Assembly (NCBI GenBank): GCA_007123465.1
Contig: SKLB01000086.1
Location: 1 to 8,710 of the forward strand
Direction of reading: 5' to 3'
Length of the DNA stretch: 8,710 nucleotides
Origin: Spirochaetales bacterium
GTDB lineage: Bacteria > Spirochaetota > Spirochaetia > DSM-27196 > PWMO01
Part shown: piece after piece, positions 1-5,875 of the stretch
Numbering within the stretch: the first letter of the stretch is position 1
How the letters are laid out: each line of letters begins with the position of its first letter
Translations under genes and position numbers: made by a program
The notes under the pieces: model-generated
The model's input: the letters and a program-made list of their open reading frames with translations, nothing else
Told to the model about the DNA's origin: nothing
Databases searched by the model: none

Positions 1-18
1 GCATACACGACACTCGTT

Positions 19-25
19 AAGGAGG
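19..25 (+). promoter_or_regulatory. Strong Shine-Dalgarno site for the first gene
   Basis: AAGGAGG, a full consensus ribosome-binding site, sits 5 bases before the ATG at 31. It fixes the start of the 181-residue protein. It is clearly stronger than anything seen before the downstream kinase gene, so the first protein may be made in excess over the kinase. The window begins too close to this gene to show its promoter. Confidence 0.85.
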
Positions 26-30
26 ACGTC

Positions 31-576
31 ATGGGAGTCCATCTGGATCAGATTCCGGAAGAAATTCGCGATCACATCGAACAGATCACCGCTACTTCGG
101 GATTGCCCAACACCGAGGATTCGATCGAACGGATTGCCGAGGTATGGCTGGAGAAGAAGCGCATTTTTGAGACAAAACTGGACGAACTCAACATGCAAGA
201 GGTCGACGAACTGGCCCGGGAGGACGAGCGCGGCGCGCTGCTGTTGACCTACTCCGGTTCGATTCTCAATATCGGTCCGCTGGCCGAGGGGCGGCGCCGC
301 GTAGAGTACGCCAGCATCGGTCTGCGCCAGGACGTGCCCGACACGGCAACGCACGAACACTCGGAACTGGCCGACGATGTAGTGGCCGATGATCCGGTGG
401 CGTTCAATATTGGACCGATTCAGAAGAGCTCGCCGATCTTCAAGATTGCCGTACACCGTGAAGCGCTCGAGCCGGCCGACGAAGAGCAGAAACTGTCTGA
501 GGCCACCCAGGCCATCACCGAAGAGTTTGTCGAGGTCAATAAGACCGTGGTCATGACCCGGGATTCCGACGAGTAA
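31..576 (+). CDS. Unrecognised soluble protein leading the kinase operon
   Basis: I do not recognise this 181-residue protein. It has no signal peptide and no membrane segment, so it is probably cytoplasmic. Residues 1-65 are charged and probably helical (basic and acidic residues alternate around WLEKKRIFE). From about residue 68 the sequence becomes more beta-like. The short motif NIGP occurs twice, at residues 80-83 (in LNIGPL) and 126-129 (in FNIGPI), separated by an acidic linker (about 101-121). This hints at two copies of a small beta unit. The protein is acidic overall and ends in a polar tail containing Thr and Ser. The start is fixed by AAGGAGG five bases upstream. It ends 22 bases before the kinase start on the same strand, so the two are probably co-transcribed. 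A role as a kinase substrate or adaptor is possible, but only from position. Confidence is high that the gene is real and low for any function. Confidence 0.85.
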   Translation: MGVHLDQIPEEIRDHIEQITATSGLPNTEDSIERIAEVWLEKKRIFETKLDELNMQEVDELAREDERGALLLTYSGSILNIGPLAEGRRRVEYASIGLRQDVPDTATHEHSELADDVVADDPVAFNIGPIQKSSPIFKIAVHREALEPADEEQKLSEATQAITEEFVEVNKTVVMTRDSDE

Positions 577-598
577 CTCCGGCCGGACGTTATCGAGC

Positions 599-2512
599 AT
601 GGCGCGCAAACCGCAATCAGTCGGTAAGTACAAGATTGTCTCAGAAATTGCCAAGGGCGGCATGGGCTCGGTATACAAGGCCGAGCATCCAACGCTCGAT
701 CGTTTTGTGATCATCAAGAAGCTGACGCTGCGAGGTGACGCTTCGATCCGCGAACGCTTTCGCCGTGAAGCGCGGATCATGATTGACTTCAAGAACGACT
801 ACATTGTCGATGTCTACGATCATTTCCGCGAAGGTTCGTACTACTACATCGTGCTCGAGTACGTTGACGGAGTGTCGCTGGAGCAGCTGCTGCGCCGCGA
901 ACGCTATCTGCCCGAAGAGATTGCGCTGCTGATCTTTCGCGATTGCTGCCGTGCGCTGCTCTATGCGCACAGTCGCGGCGTTGTCCATCGCGATATCAAA
1001 CCGGCCAATATCCTGATCTCCAACGAAGGCCAGGTGAAACTGGTTGATTTCGGCATAGCGAGTCTGCACGAAGAGGCCGAGTCGGGACTGACACGCGAGG
1101 GGATGACGCTCGGTACGCCGTCCTACATGGCCCCGGAGCAGTTCTACAATACCCACAGCGTTGATCGGCGCGCCGACGTCTACTCCGTGGGCGTTATGCT
1201 CTACGAGATGTTGACCGGCAAGAAGCCGTTTCCCGGTAACATGACCGCTGAAGCGATCCGGCTGATCCAGCAGGGCAAGTACACCAAACCGCGCAAGCTG
1301 AACCCCAGGATAAGCCGATTTGGAAACAGGCTGATCCGCAAGTGCATGCGCGTCAAGCCCAAGCGGCGTTTCCAGGAGCTGGCGCCGCTGGTGCGCCTTC
1401 TGGACAAGGCGCTGCGCGGCAAGCGGCGCCAGGCGCCGAGCGTGCGCATCGCCGCCTACCTCTCTGGAACCTGGCAGCCGCTCAAGCGCCCCTCGCCGGT
1501 GGCGCGGGCGGCACCGCTGGCCGCTGCGTTACTGTTGCTGCTCGGCGGTGCTGCGGCCTATGTCGGGTACCAGCACGGCTACCATTACGAGCTGCTGCAG
1601 AGCGATGAGTACGGCGCGTTCACGCTGCGCGTGCGCACCCACAAGGAAGACAGCCGCATGCAGGACATGCAGCTGCGGGCGCAGCTCTTTGTGGACGACG
1701 GGGGCGCTATCCCCGAAGTTGAAAATGCGCGTTTTGCGTTTCGCGAGGCTCCCGAGCTGGAAACCGCCGATTACCGCGTCTACGAGTCCGCGCGGCTGTT
1801 CCAGCCGAGCGGCAGCTATCGGGTTAAACTCACGCTGGGAGACCGGCTCTTCTGGCGCTCGTTCTTTCTGGCTCCACGCACGCTGCAGCGCGAGTATCCG
1901 CCTACGGCCCATACCCGCGTGCTGGAGTTTGCCATGCCCGCAGCCGATGAAGTTCCGCTGAACGTCGATCTGCAGGTACGCGATGCTGCAAGCGGCCGGC
2001 GGATTGCCAACCCGCAGGTATGGGTGCGCCGCCAGGGCCGCTGGGTTCCCTTCAATGTACCGCAGGCGCGGCAGCTGCAGACCGCTGCGGTACACTCCTT
2101 CCGCGTACGCGCCGACAACCACTACGCTGCCGAGTACGCGCTGCGAATCGAGCCTCATCAGCGCGACCTGATTCTGGATGCACGGCTTCAGCCGCGCCCG
2201 GGTGCAGTGCAGATTATTGCCGCCGAAGCCGGCGTTGCGCTGCAGCTCGACGGGAAGACGCGCTATCTTCGCGGCGGGCGACGGCCGCAGCTGGCCGACG
2301 TTGGTACGTCCGCGGCAGAACCGGTGGAGCTGGTGCTGGCTCCCGGGCGCTACCGGCTGAGCGCGGCTGTCAACGGCCAATCACCGCCCGGTGTAACCGT
2401 GGATATCGAACCACAGCGCCGTCTTACGGTCTATCTGGAGCGCGATGATTCCGTTGACGGGTACTCTTTCCGGGTGGGCCGCCGGAGCGTAGATCAGAGC
2501 ATTGGAGAGTAG
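599..2512 (+). CDS. Transmembrane Ser/Thr protein kinase with PEGA-like extracytoplasmic region
   Basis: A 637-residue Hanks-type (PknB-like) kinase that phosphorylates proteins on Ser/Thr. The N-terminal kinase domain (about 9-275) looks catalytically complete: glycine loop GKGGMG-like at 17-28 (AKGGMGSVYKA), Lys40 in VIIK, Glu57 in the presumed C-helix, HRDIKPAN with Asp132 and Asn137, DFG at 150-152, and APE at 178-180. The activation segment has several Thr residues (165, 170, 173). A Lys/Arg-rich linker leads to one membrane helix at about 307-324, so residues 325-637 should lie outside the cytoplasmic membrane. There are no PASTA repeats. Residues 534-614 instead resemble a PEGA domain: GAVQI, then a LDGK turn, then LAPGRYRLSA, then a final TVYLE strand. 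The region before that (about 330-530) is beta-rich and unassigned. The ATG at 599 has only a weak GAG upstream. The next gene's ribosome-binding site overlaps this stop. The kinase call is very secure. The PEGA-like call is moderate, and the ligand is unknown. Confidence 0.95.
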   Translation: MARKPQSVGKYKIVSEIAKGGMGSVYKAEHPTLDRFVIIKKLTLRGDASIRERFRREARIMIDFKNDYIVDVYDHFREGSYYYIVLEYVDGVSLEQLLRRERYLPEEIALLIFRDCCRALLYAHSRGVVHRDIKPANILISNEGQVKLVDFGIASLHEEAESGLTREGMTLGTPSYMAPEQFYNTHSVDRRADVYSVGVMLYEMLTGKKPFPGNMTAEAIRLIQQGKYTKPRKLNPRISRFGNRLIRKCMRVKPKRRFQELAPLVRLLDKALRGKRRQAPSVRIAAYLSGTWQPLKRPSPVARAAPLAAALLLLLGGAAAYVGYQHGYHYELLQSDEYGAFTLRVRTHKEDSRMQDMQLRAQLFVDDGGAIPEVENARFAFREAPELETADYRVYESARLFQPSGSYRVKLTLGDRLFWRSFFLAPRTLQREYPPTAHTRVLEFAMPAADEVPLNVDLQVRDAASGRRIANPQVWVRRQGRWVPFNVPQARQLQTAAVHSFRVRADNHYAAEYALRIEPHQRDLILDARLQPRPGAVQIIAAEAGVALQLDGKTRYLRGGRRPQLADVGTSAAEPVELVLAPGRYRLSAAVNGQSPPGVTVDIEPQRRLTVYLERDDSVDGYSFRVGRRSVDQSIGE

Positions 2513-2515
2513 GAG
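2511..2515 (+). promoter_or_regulatory. Shine-Dalgarno overlapping the kinase stop codon
   Basis: AGGAG overlaps the kinase TAG (2510-2512) and lies 6 bases before the ATG at 2522. This arrangement implies translational coupling between the kinase and the FHA membrane protein. Confidence 0.7.
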
Positions 2516-2521
2516 CACAGC

Positions 2522-3412
2522 ATGTCCACCTGGATCAAGCGACTGATAATCTGCAGCCTCGGACTTCTGGCCGGTATCCTGGCCTGGCCGGTAATGGACC
2601 TGTTTATCCGCTACCAGGCCGTCTTCCCGTCTTTCCTGGTGTTCAGCCTGGCGTCGGGTGCCGTCTTTGGCTTCATCTTTGGTCTGGTGTTCGGTACCGG
2701 CGAGGGCATTATTGCCGGCAGCAACCGACGCATCGTGCGTGGGGCGCTGTGGGGCGCGCTACTGGGCAGCGGCGGTGGGGTGCTCGGGTTTCTGCTGGGA
2801 CAGGGGGTGCTGTTTGTGCTGGGAGAACACCTGCTGCAGAGCGAAGAAGCGGTGCGCGGAGTGGGGTTTCCACTGGCCCGTGCAACTGGCTGGGCAGTTC
2901 TGGGGCTGTTTGTTGGCGCTGCCGAGGGTGTTCGCGCGTGGTCGGGCCGCAAACTGGCGGTAGGTGTTGCCGGCGGCCTGGTGGGCGGCTTCCTGGGTGG
3001 AGCGGCTATTGAATACGGTCAGGTTCTCTATCCGCATCTGCCGCTGGTGCAGCTGGTGGGGCTGGTGCTGTTTGGTCTGCTGGTCTCGCTGTTCTATTCG
3101 CTTGTAGAGCATCAGCTGAGCCTGGGCGTATTGCGGCTGCTGAACGGGCGTTTCAAGGGCAAGGAGTTTGTGCTCAATCAGCGGCGCACCCTGATCGGCG
3201 CCGCTGACAGCAGCGACATCATCCTCAGTGGATACCGCGGGGTAGCCAACCGTCACGCGCAGCTGCTGCTGCGCAACCGCGAACTCTACCTGGAGCCGCT
3301 TGATGAGCAGCAACCGGTTTACGTAAACGATGACCGAGTCACGCGTCGGATGCTGAAGTACGAAGACGTAATCAGAATCGGCACCGCCAAGCTCTTCTTT
3401 CGCCACGAGTAG
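2522..3412 (+). CDS. Six-helix membrane protein with a C-terminal, non-canonical FHA domain
   Basis: A 296-residue protein with about six hydrophobic segments (roughly 8-28, 36-59, 74-100, 120-138, 145-166, 173-195). Several are rich in glycine, with GxxxG-like spacing typical of tight helix packing. Lys6-Arg7 before the first segment suggests the N-terminus is inside, and six crossings then put the C-terminus inside too. Residues about 208-296 fit an FHA fold: IGAADSSDIIL, then VANRHAQL, then VYVNDDRV, then EDVIRIG. FHA domains normally bind phosphothreonine. Here the usual Arg after IG is Ala227 and the usual Ser of SRxH is Ala242, while His245 and Asn269 are kept, so classic phosphopeptide binding may be lost. 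Position after the kinase, with an overlapping ribosome-binding site, makes it a probable partner or substrate. I do not recognise the membrane part as a named family. A transport role is conceivable, but nothing in the sequence shows it. Confidence 0.85.
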   Translation: MSTWIKRLIICSLGLLAGILAWPVMDLFIRYQAVFPSFLVFSLASGAVFGFIFGLVFGTGEGIIAGSNRRIVRGALWGALLGSGGGVLGFLLGQGVLFVLGEHLLQSEEAVRGVGFPLARATGWAVLGLFVGAAEGVRAWSGRKLAVGVAGGLVGGFLGGAAIEYGQVLYPHLPLVQLVGLVLFGLLVSLFYSLVEHQLSLGVLRLLNGRFKGKEFVLNQRRTLIGAADSSDIILSGYRGVANRHAQLLLRNRELYLEPLDEQQPVYVNDDRVTRRMLKYEDVIRIGTAKLFFRHE

Positions 3413-3428
3413 GGCGCCACGAGTAGGA
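3401..3428 (+). repeat. 14-bp tandem duplication over the FHA stop and vWA ribosome-binding site
   Basis: CGCCACGAGTAGG occurs at 3401-3413 and again at 3415-3427, with a 14-base period. The first copy encodes the end of the FHA protein and its TAG stop. The second copy is untranslated and supplies part of the AGGAGG (3425-3430) used by the next gene. Removing one copy would leave the ribosome-binding site overlapping the stop, as at the kinase/FHA junction, so the duplication looks secondary. Confidence 0.9.
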
Positions 3429-3430
3429 GG
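3425..3430 (+). promoter_or_regulatory. Shine-Dalgarno deciding the GTG start of the vWA gene
   Basis: AGGAGG lies 6 bases before GTG at 3437. The signal peptide begins directly at that codon (MKRAVCC...), which supports GTG over any downstream ATG. Confidence 0.75.
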
Positions 3431-3436
3431 TGCGTT

Positions 3437-4852
3437 GTGAAGCGCGCTGTTTGTTGTACACTACTGTTACTGGGATTTTCGGCAGTCGTTGCCTTTAGCG
3501 AAGTAACCATCTCGCAGGTTGATCCGAGCCGGCTCTTGACGCGACAGCAGATAGATCTGTTTGTCAGCGTTACCGATCGCGCCGACGTTCCCGTACTCGG
3601 GCTGGGCGCGGACGATTTCCGCGTGTTTGAGTCGGTTGACGGTGAGCGTTTCCGACACATCGGCAACCACCGCGTTGAGTCGGTGGCCGATCTGGAGGAG
3701 GGCATAACCTTCTTTCTGCTGCTGGACAATTCCGGCAGCATGTACGACACCATCGATGATGAGCCCACCGATGAGGTTGACCAGATGCGCATGACGCACG
3801 CCAAGCGCGCCACGCGCATTCTGCTGGAGTCTATCGAAAACCCCAGAGACCGCGTTGGCCTGGCGGAGTTCAATACCTTCTACACGCTGCACTCGCAGCC
3901 GATCGAGAGCCGGCTGCAGATTCAGCGGCTGGTGGACGCAATTGACCGCCCCGGGCCCGGTGAGGGGTTTACCGAACTATACGCGGCGATCATCGATGCG
4001 TCGCGCGAAATTGCCGAGGTTGCAGGCCGAACGGTGCTGATCGTACTCTCGGACGGCGAGAACTTCCCGTACTCGGTCCATCGTGGCAGCCCTCATCCAC
4101 GGCACGGTGAGCACGTGTTCGATTACCGCGAGGCGATCGGACAACTGCAGGACGACGGTGTATCGCTGTTTGCGATCCACTTCGGTACCGAGCAGGATGA
4201 TAATCTGGACGATATAGCGCAGCAGACCGGCGGCCGTGTCTACGACGCGCGCGATGACCGGCAGCTGGCCGAGGTCTACCTCAACATTCGCGATCGCGTA
4301 CTGCGCGAGTACCGCATCAGCTACGCGCCAACCATGGAGCCGGCCGAGCGCAAGTTTGTGCGGGTCGAATACGTTGACGCCGCAGCAAATCTATTTCGTG
4401 ATACGCGCTACTACTACTCGAGCACCATCCTCGGTTCGACCCCCGCTAACCTCGGCTGGCTGGCGTTGATCCCGCTGTTGCTCGCGATAGCGCTCTGGTT
4501 ATTGATCCGCGCGCTGCGCTTTCAGAATACGCGCAGTGACGCTAACCTTGAGATCATCGGTGGACCAAAGGCCGCCACGCGCATGTTTGCGTTGCGCCAG
4601 GGACAGACGGTCATAGGTGGCGCAGAGAACGCTGACCTCACTATTCACGGGTCACCGGCGATGCGCGCCCATCACGCAACGGTGGTGTTTGACCCCAGGA
4701 CCAAGCGCTACCGGGTGGAGAGCGCCGAAGAGATTACGGTCAACAACAAGCCCACCACCAGGCGCGACCTGAAACCCGGCGACGTGATGAACATTGCCGG
4801 AACAATTGTGGTCTTTGACGAGGGCGAGCCGGAGCCTCCGGCCGGGGAGTAA
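3437..4852 (+). CDS. Exported vWA domain tethered to a cytoplasmic FHA-like domain
   Basis: A 471-residue protein starting at GTG with AGGAGG 6 bases upstream. Residues 1-21 form a signal peptide (MKR, then a hydrophobic core, probable cleavage after AFS). A beta-rich stretch (about 22-85) precedes a vWA domain with a complete MIDAS metal site: DNSGS at 97-101, Thr179 in GFTEL, and Asp206 in LSDGE. vWA domains bind a divalent metal and usually a protein partner. One membrane helix follows at about 340-357, then a basic stretch, then an FHA-like domain (about 370-463): VIGGAENADL, MRAHHA, VNNKP and PGDVMNIAG. The usual phosphothreonine-contacting Arg and Ser are Gly395 and Arg410, while His413 and Asn436 are kept. 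The topology therefore puts vWA outside and FHA inside, a layout suited to passing an envelope signal to the cytoplasm or anchoring an envelope complex. It is the last gene of the operon, 24 bases after the FHA membrane protein. The domain calls are secure and the pathway is inferred. Confidence 0.92.
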   Translation: MKRAVCCTLLLLGFSAVVAFSEVTISQVDPSRLLTRQQIDLFVSVTDRADVPVLGLGADDFRVFESVDGERFRHIGNHRVESVADLEEGITFFLLLDNSGSMYDTIDDEPTDEVDQMRMTHAKRATRILLESIENPRDRVGLAEFNTFYTLHSQPIESRLQIQRLVDAIDRPGPGEGFTELYAAIIDASREIAEVAGRTVLIVLSDGENFPYSVHRGSPHPRHGEHVFDYREAIGQLQDDGVSLFAIHFGTEQDDNLDDIAQQTGGRVYDARDDRQLAEVYLNIRDRVLREYRISYAPTMEPAERKFVRVEYVDAAANLFRDTRYYYSSTILGSTPANLGWLALIPLLLAIALWLLIRALRFQNTRSDANLEIIGGPKAATRMFALRQGQTVIGGAENADLTIHGSPAMRAHHATVVFDPRTKRYRVESAEEITVNNKPTTRRDLKPGDVMNIAGTIVVFDEGEPEPPAGE

Positions 4853-4873
4853 GAGGGGGATATATCTTGACTG

Positions 4874-5272
4874 TTACGAAGCTTGTGAACGATGCCCGCT
4901 ACGACCGGGGCGCGAGCGTGTGGACAGTTTCGATTGGTACGGAAGGCTTGCTTGCCGGTGCGGATTGGCAAAAACGCGGGGTACACCTTGGTAATTGGCG
5001 GGATCCGGTTCCAGGAACTCTGCGGCGCCACCGTCCGCCTTCACAATCTGCGCGATCTTCCCCTGCGAATAAATCCAATGCAGTCCCATCCTAGATGCAT
5101 CTGCCCTAGATGCATCTGCCACTGATGTACCAAGAATGGCTGACCTCGCCATAGCTGTGTCATGTTGTATGTCCATACCCGGAATATATGACTCAACAGG
5201 TCGGGAGTCCAGGTCGAGCGCTATTTCAGAATCGCTGCGGGAAGCCCAGGTGACATTGCTTGTGGCGTGTTT
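4874..5272 (-). other. Unassigned open frame, possible gene remnant
   Basis: This strand is open for 132 sense codons between stops, with an ATG at 5176 giving 100 residues and no visible ribosome-binding site. The middle part (from MGLHWIYSQGKIAQIVK onward) reads like protein and has mostly G or C at third positions. The N-terminal part has mixed third bases, and the last 25 residues (rich in Arg and Ser) do not look protein-like. The 15-bp duplication adds an in-frame five-residue repeat (ADASR twice). I recognise no family. It may be a remnant of an old gene or a chance open frame in GC-rich DNA. Confidence 0.2.
5091..5120 (+). repeat. Perfect 15-bp tandem duplication with a palindromic core
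   Basis: CTAGATGCATCTGCC occurs at 5091-5105 and immediately again at 5106-5120 without mismatch. Each copy contains the 10-base palindrome AGATGCATCT, so the pair makes two equally spaced symmetric sites 15 bases apart. It could be simple replication slippage or a paired protein-binding site, for example an operator of a lost antitoxin. No nearby intact gene supports the second reading. Confidence 0.9.
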
Positions 5273-5547
5273 TCATAAGCCCAATAACCTTCGTTGAGGT
5301 GCTCGTAGGTACATCTCCATCAAACGATGTCGCGGTTCGGGCCTTCCTGGCTCGATTCACCACTGCCGACTTGTCTTCCGCTACGCTTGAGGCCGCTATT
5401 CGCATCCGCACAAACCACCCAGTTCGAGTTGCGGATGCTCCGGTCCGGGCTGCTGCCGAGGTGAACGGACTTCTTCTTGTCACCAGAAGCACAAACGACT
5501 TACCGTCGAACCACCCGGGAGTACGCATCCCTTACTCGCTCTCATGA
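5260..5547 (+). pseudogene. 5'-truncated VapC-type PIN-domain toxin
   Basis: The 95-residue frame matches the middle and C-terminal parts of a PIN-domain ribonuclease toxin. Visible are the ISPITFVEVLVG segment carrying the mid-domain acidic Glu, a long helical stretch, VADAPVRAAAEVNGLLLVTRS with the third conserved Asp in the usual DA(I/L) context, TNDL with the last conserved acid, and the common ending PGVRIPY. Family members begin about 40 residues earlier with a beta strand and a DTN/DSN motif holding the first metal-binding Asp. That part is missing. An in-frame TGA at 5251 closes the frame, and I could not find the missing segment in the other + frames. The only in-frame start near the left end is TTG at 5260, without a good ribosome-binding site. 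No antitoxin is visible upstream. PIN family identity is likely, and loss of toxin activity is an inference. Confidence 0.75.
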
Positions 5548-5562
5548 GCCGATTGTTCGGCT
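5547..5562. other. Small hairpin between the two PIN fragments
   Basis: AGCCGA and TCGGCT form a perfect 6-bp stem with a TTGT loop, starting on the last base of the + strand toxin stop. No T-run follows on either strand, so a rho-independent terminator is not supported. It may be a leftover termination structure between convergent genes. Confidence 0.3.
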
Positions 5563-5604
5563 GACTCCTGGCTGCGCTGAGCGTTTGCCCGTTGATCTAC
5601 GCGG

Positions 5605-5790
5605 TCAGCGGCCGCCTGAATCCGGCACTCCGAGGGCACGCAGATTGTCGCGGATTCGTGCGTCGAAACTCAGAACCGTAAGGTTGCTATACAACTCAAG
5701 AAAAGACAGAGCGGTAGCCAGGTACAGCGCGTCAAGATAGCGAACTGCGCTGCCGGCAGGCAGCACGACTTGACGGGGGGGAGTAGGCCC
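5605..5790 (-). pseudogene. Second, unrelated PIN-domain toxin fragment (C-terminal end only)
   Basis: On the - strand, reading down to a TGA at 5605-5607, the last 55 or so residues match the C-terminus of another PIN-domain toxin. They include VRYLDALYLATAL (the conserved DA(L/I)-LATA helix with a metal-binding Asp), LTVLSFDARIRDN (the strand ending in the last conserved Asp) and LRALGVP. Upstream the frame is open only to a TAA at 5806-5808, and the residues there (Pro/Gly rich, translated from a seven-base C-run on this strand) are not PIN-like. The other - strand frames do not continue the domain either. At least half of the toxin is therefore gone, replaced by the acyltransferase upstream region. 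The sequence type differs from the + strand fragment, so this is not a duplicate of it. Exact left and right limits of homology are uncertain. Confidence 0.7.
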
Positions 5791-5865
5791 GGAGCCGCTC
5801 GCCGGTTACCATCGCCGGCGCAGCGCTGTTTTCTTCCAGGTTCCGTTCCGTGCTCCCTGCTTTGC

Positions 5866-5874
5866 TGGTATACT
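5866..5874 (+). promoter_or_regulatory. Possible extended -10 promoter for the acyltransferase gene
   Basis: TGGTATACT fits an extended -10 element (TGnTATAAT with one mismatch). No good -35 is present; the nearest candidate is TTCCGT at 5846-5851, 17 bases away. The predicted transcript start (about 5881) would fall at the second in-frame ATG (5882), and no Shine-Dalgarno precedes either ATG, so a leaderless message is possible. Confidence 0.35.
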
Positions 5875-5875
5875 G

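Larger units (their letters stand above)
4853..5875. other. Gene-poor 1-kb stretch with toxin-gene remnants
   Basis: No intact, recognisable gene lies between the vWA stop and the acyltransferase. The stretch holds an unassigned - strand open frame (4874-5272), a 15-bp tandem duplication (5091-5120), two convergent PIN-domain fragments (5260-5547 and 5605-5790), a small hairpin between them (5547-5562) and a run of seven G at 5775-5781. Parts of it, especially about 5070-5340, look less GC-rich at third positions than the flanking genes, as expected for decaying or acquired DNA. A GAGGGGG followed by TTG at 4867 opens a 75-codon + frame, but its second half does not look protein-like and I do not call it a gene. 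Confidence 0.6.

Noticed and set aside
1529..2380. Long open frame of 283 codons on the - strand opposite the kinase gene
   Set aside because: It is a mirror of GC-rich codon use in the kinase gene, has no ribosome-binding site or recognisable domain, and the + strand frame is a clear kinase.
2759..3406. 215-codon open frame on the - strand opposite the FHA membrane protein
   Set aside because: Rich in Gln and His with no domain, and antisense to a well-supported gene with a good ribosome-binding site.
4829..4841. Inverted repeat CCGGAG/CTCCGG at the end of the vWA gene as a terminator
   Set aside because: It lies within the coding sequence, the loop is too short for the full stem, and no T-run follows.
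4867..5094. 75-codon + frame starting with TTG behind GAGGGGG, as a fifth operon gene
   Set aside because: Only the first 45 or so residues look protein-like, the rest is low-complexity Arg/Ser/Pro, and no family is recognised; a frameshift remnant near the A-run at 4970 is possible but unsupported.
5170..5260. Missing N-terminal part of the + strand PIN toxin in another frame, which would make this a simple frameshift
   Set aside because: None of the three + frames shows the expected strand followed by a DTN/DSN motif, so deletion or replacement fits better than a single frameshift.
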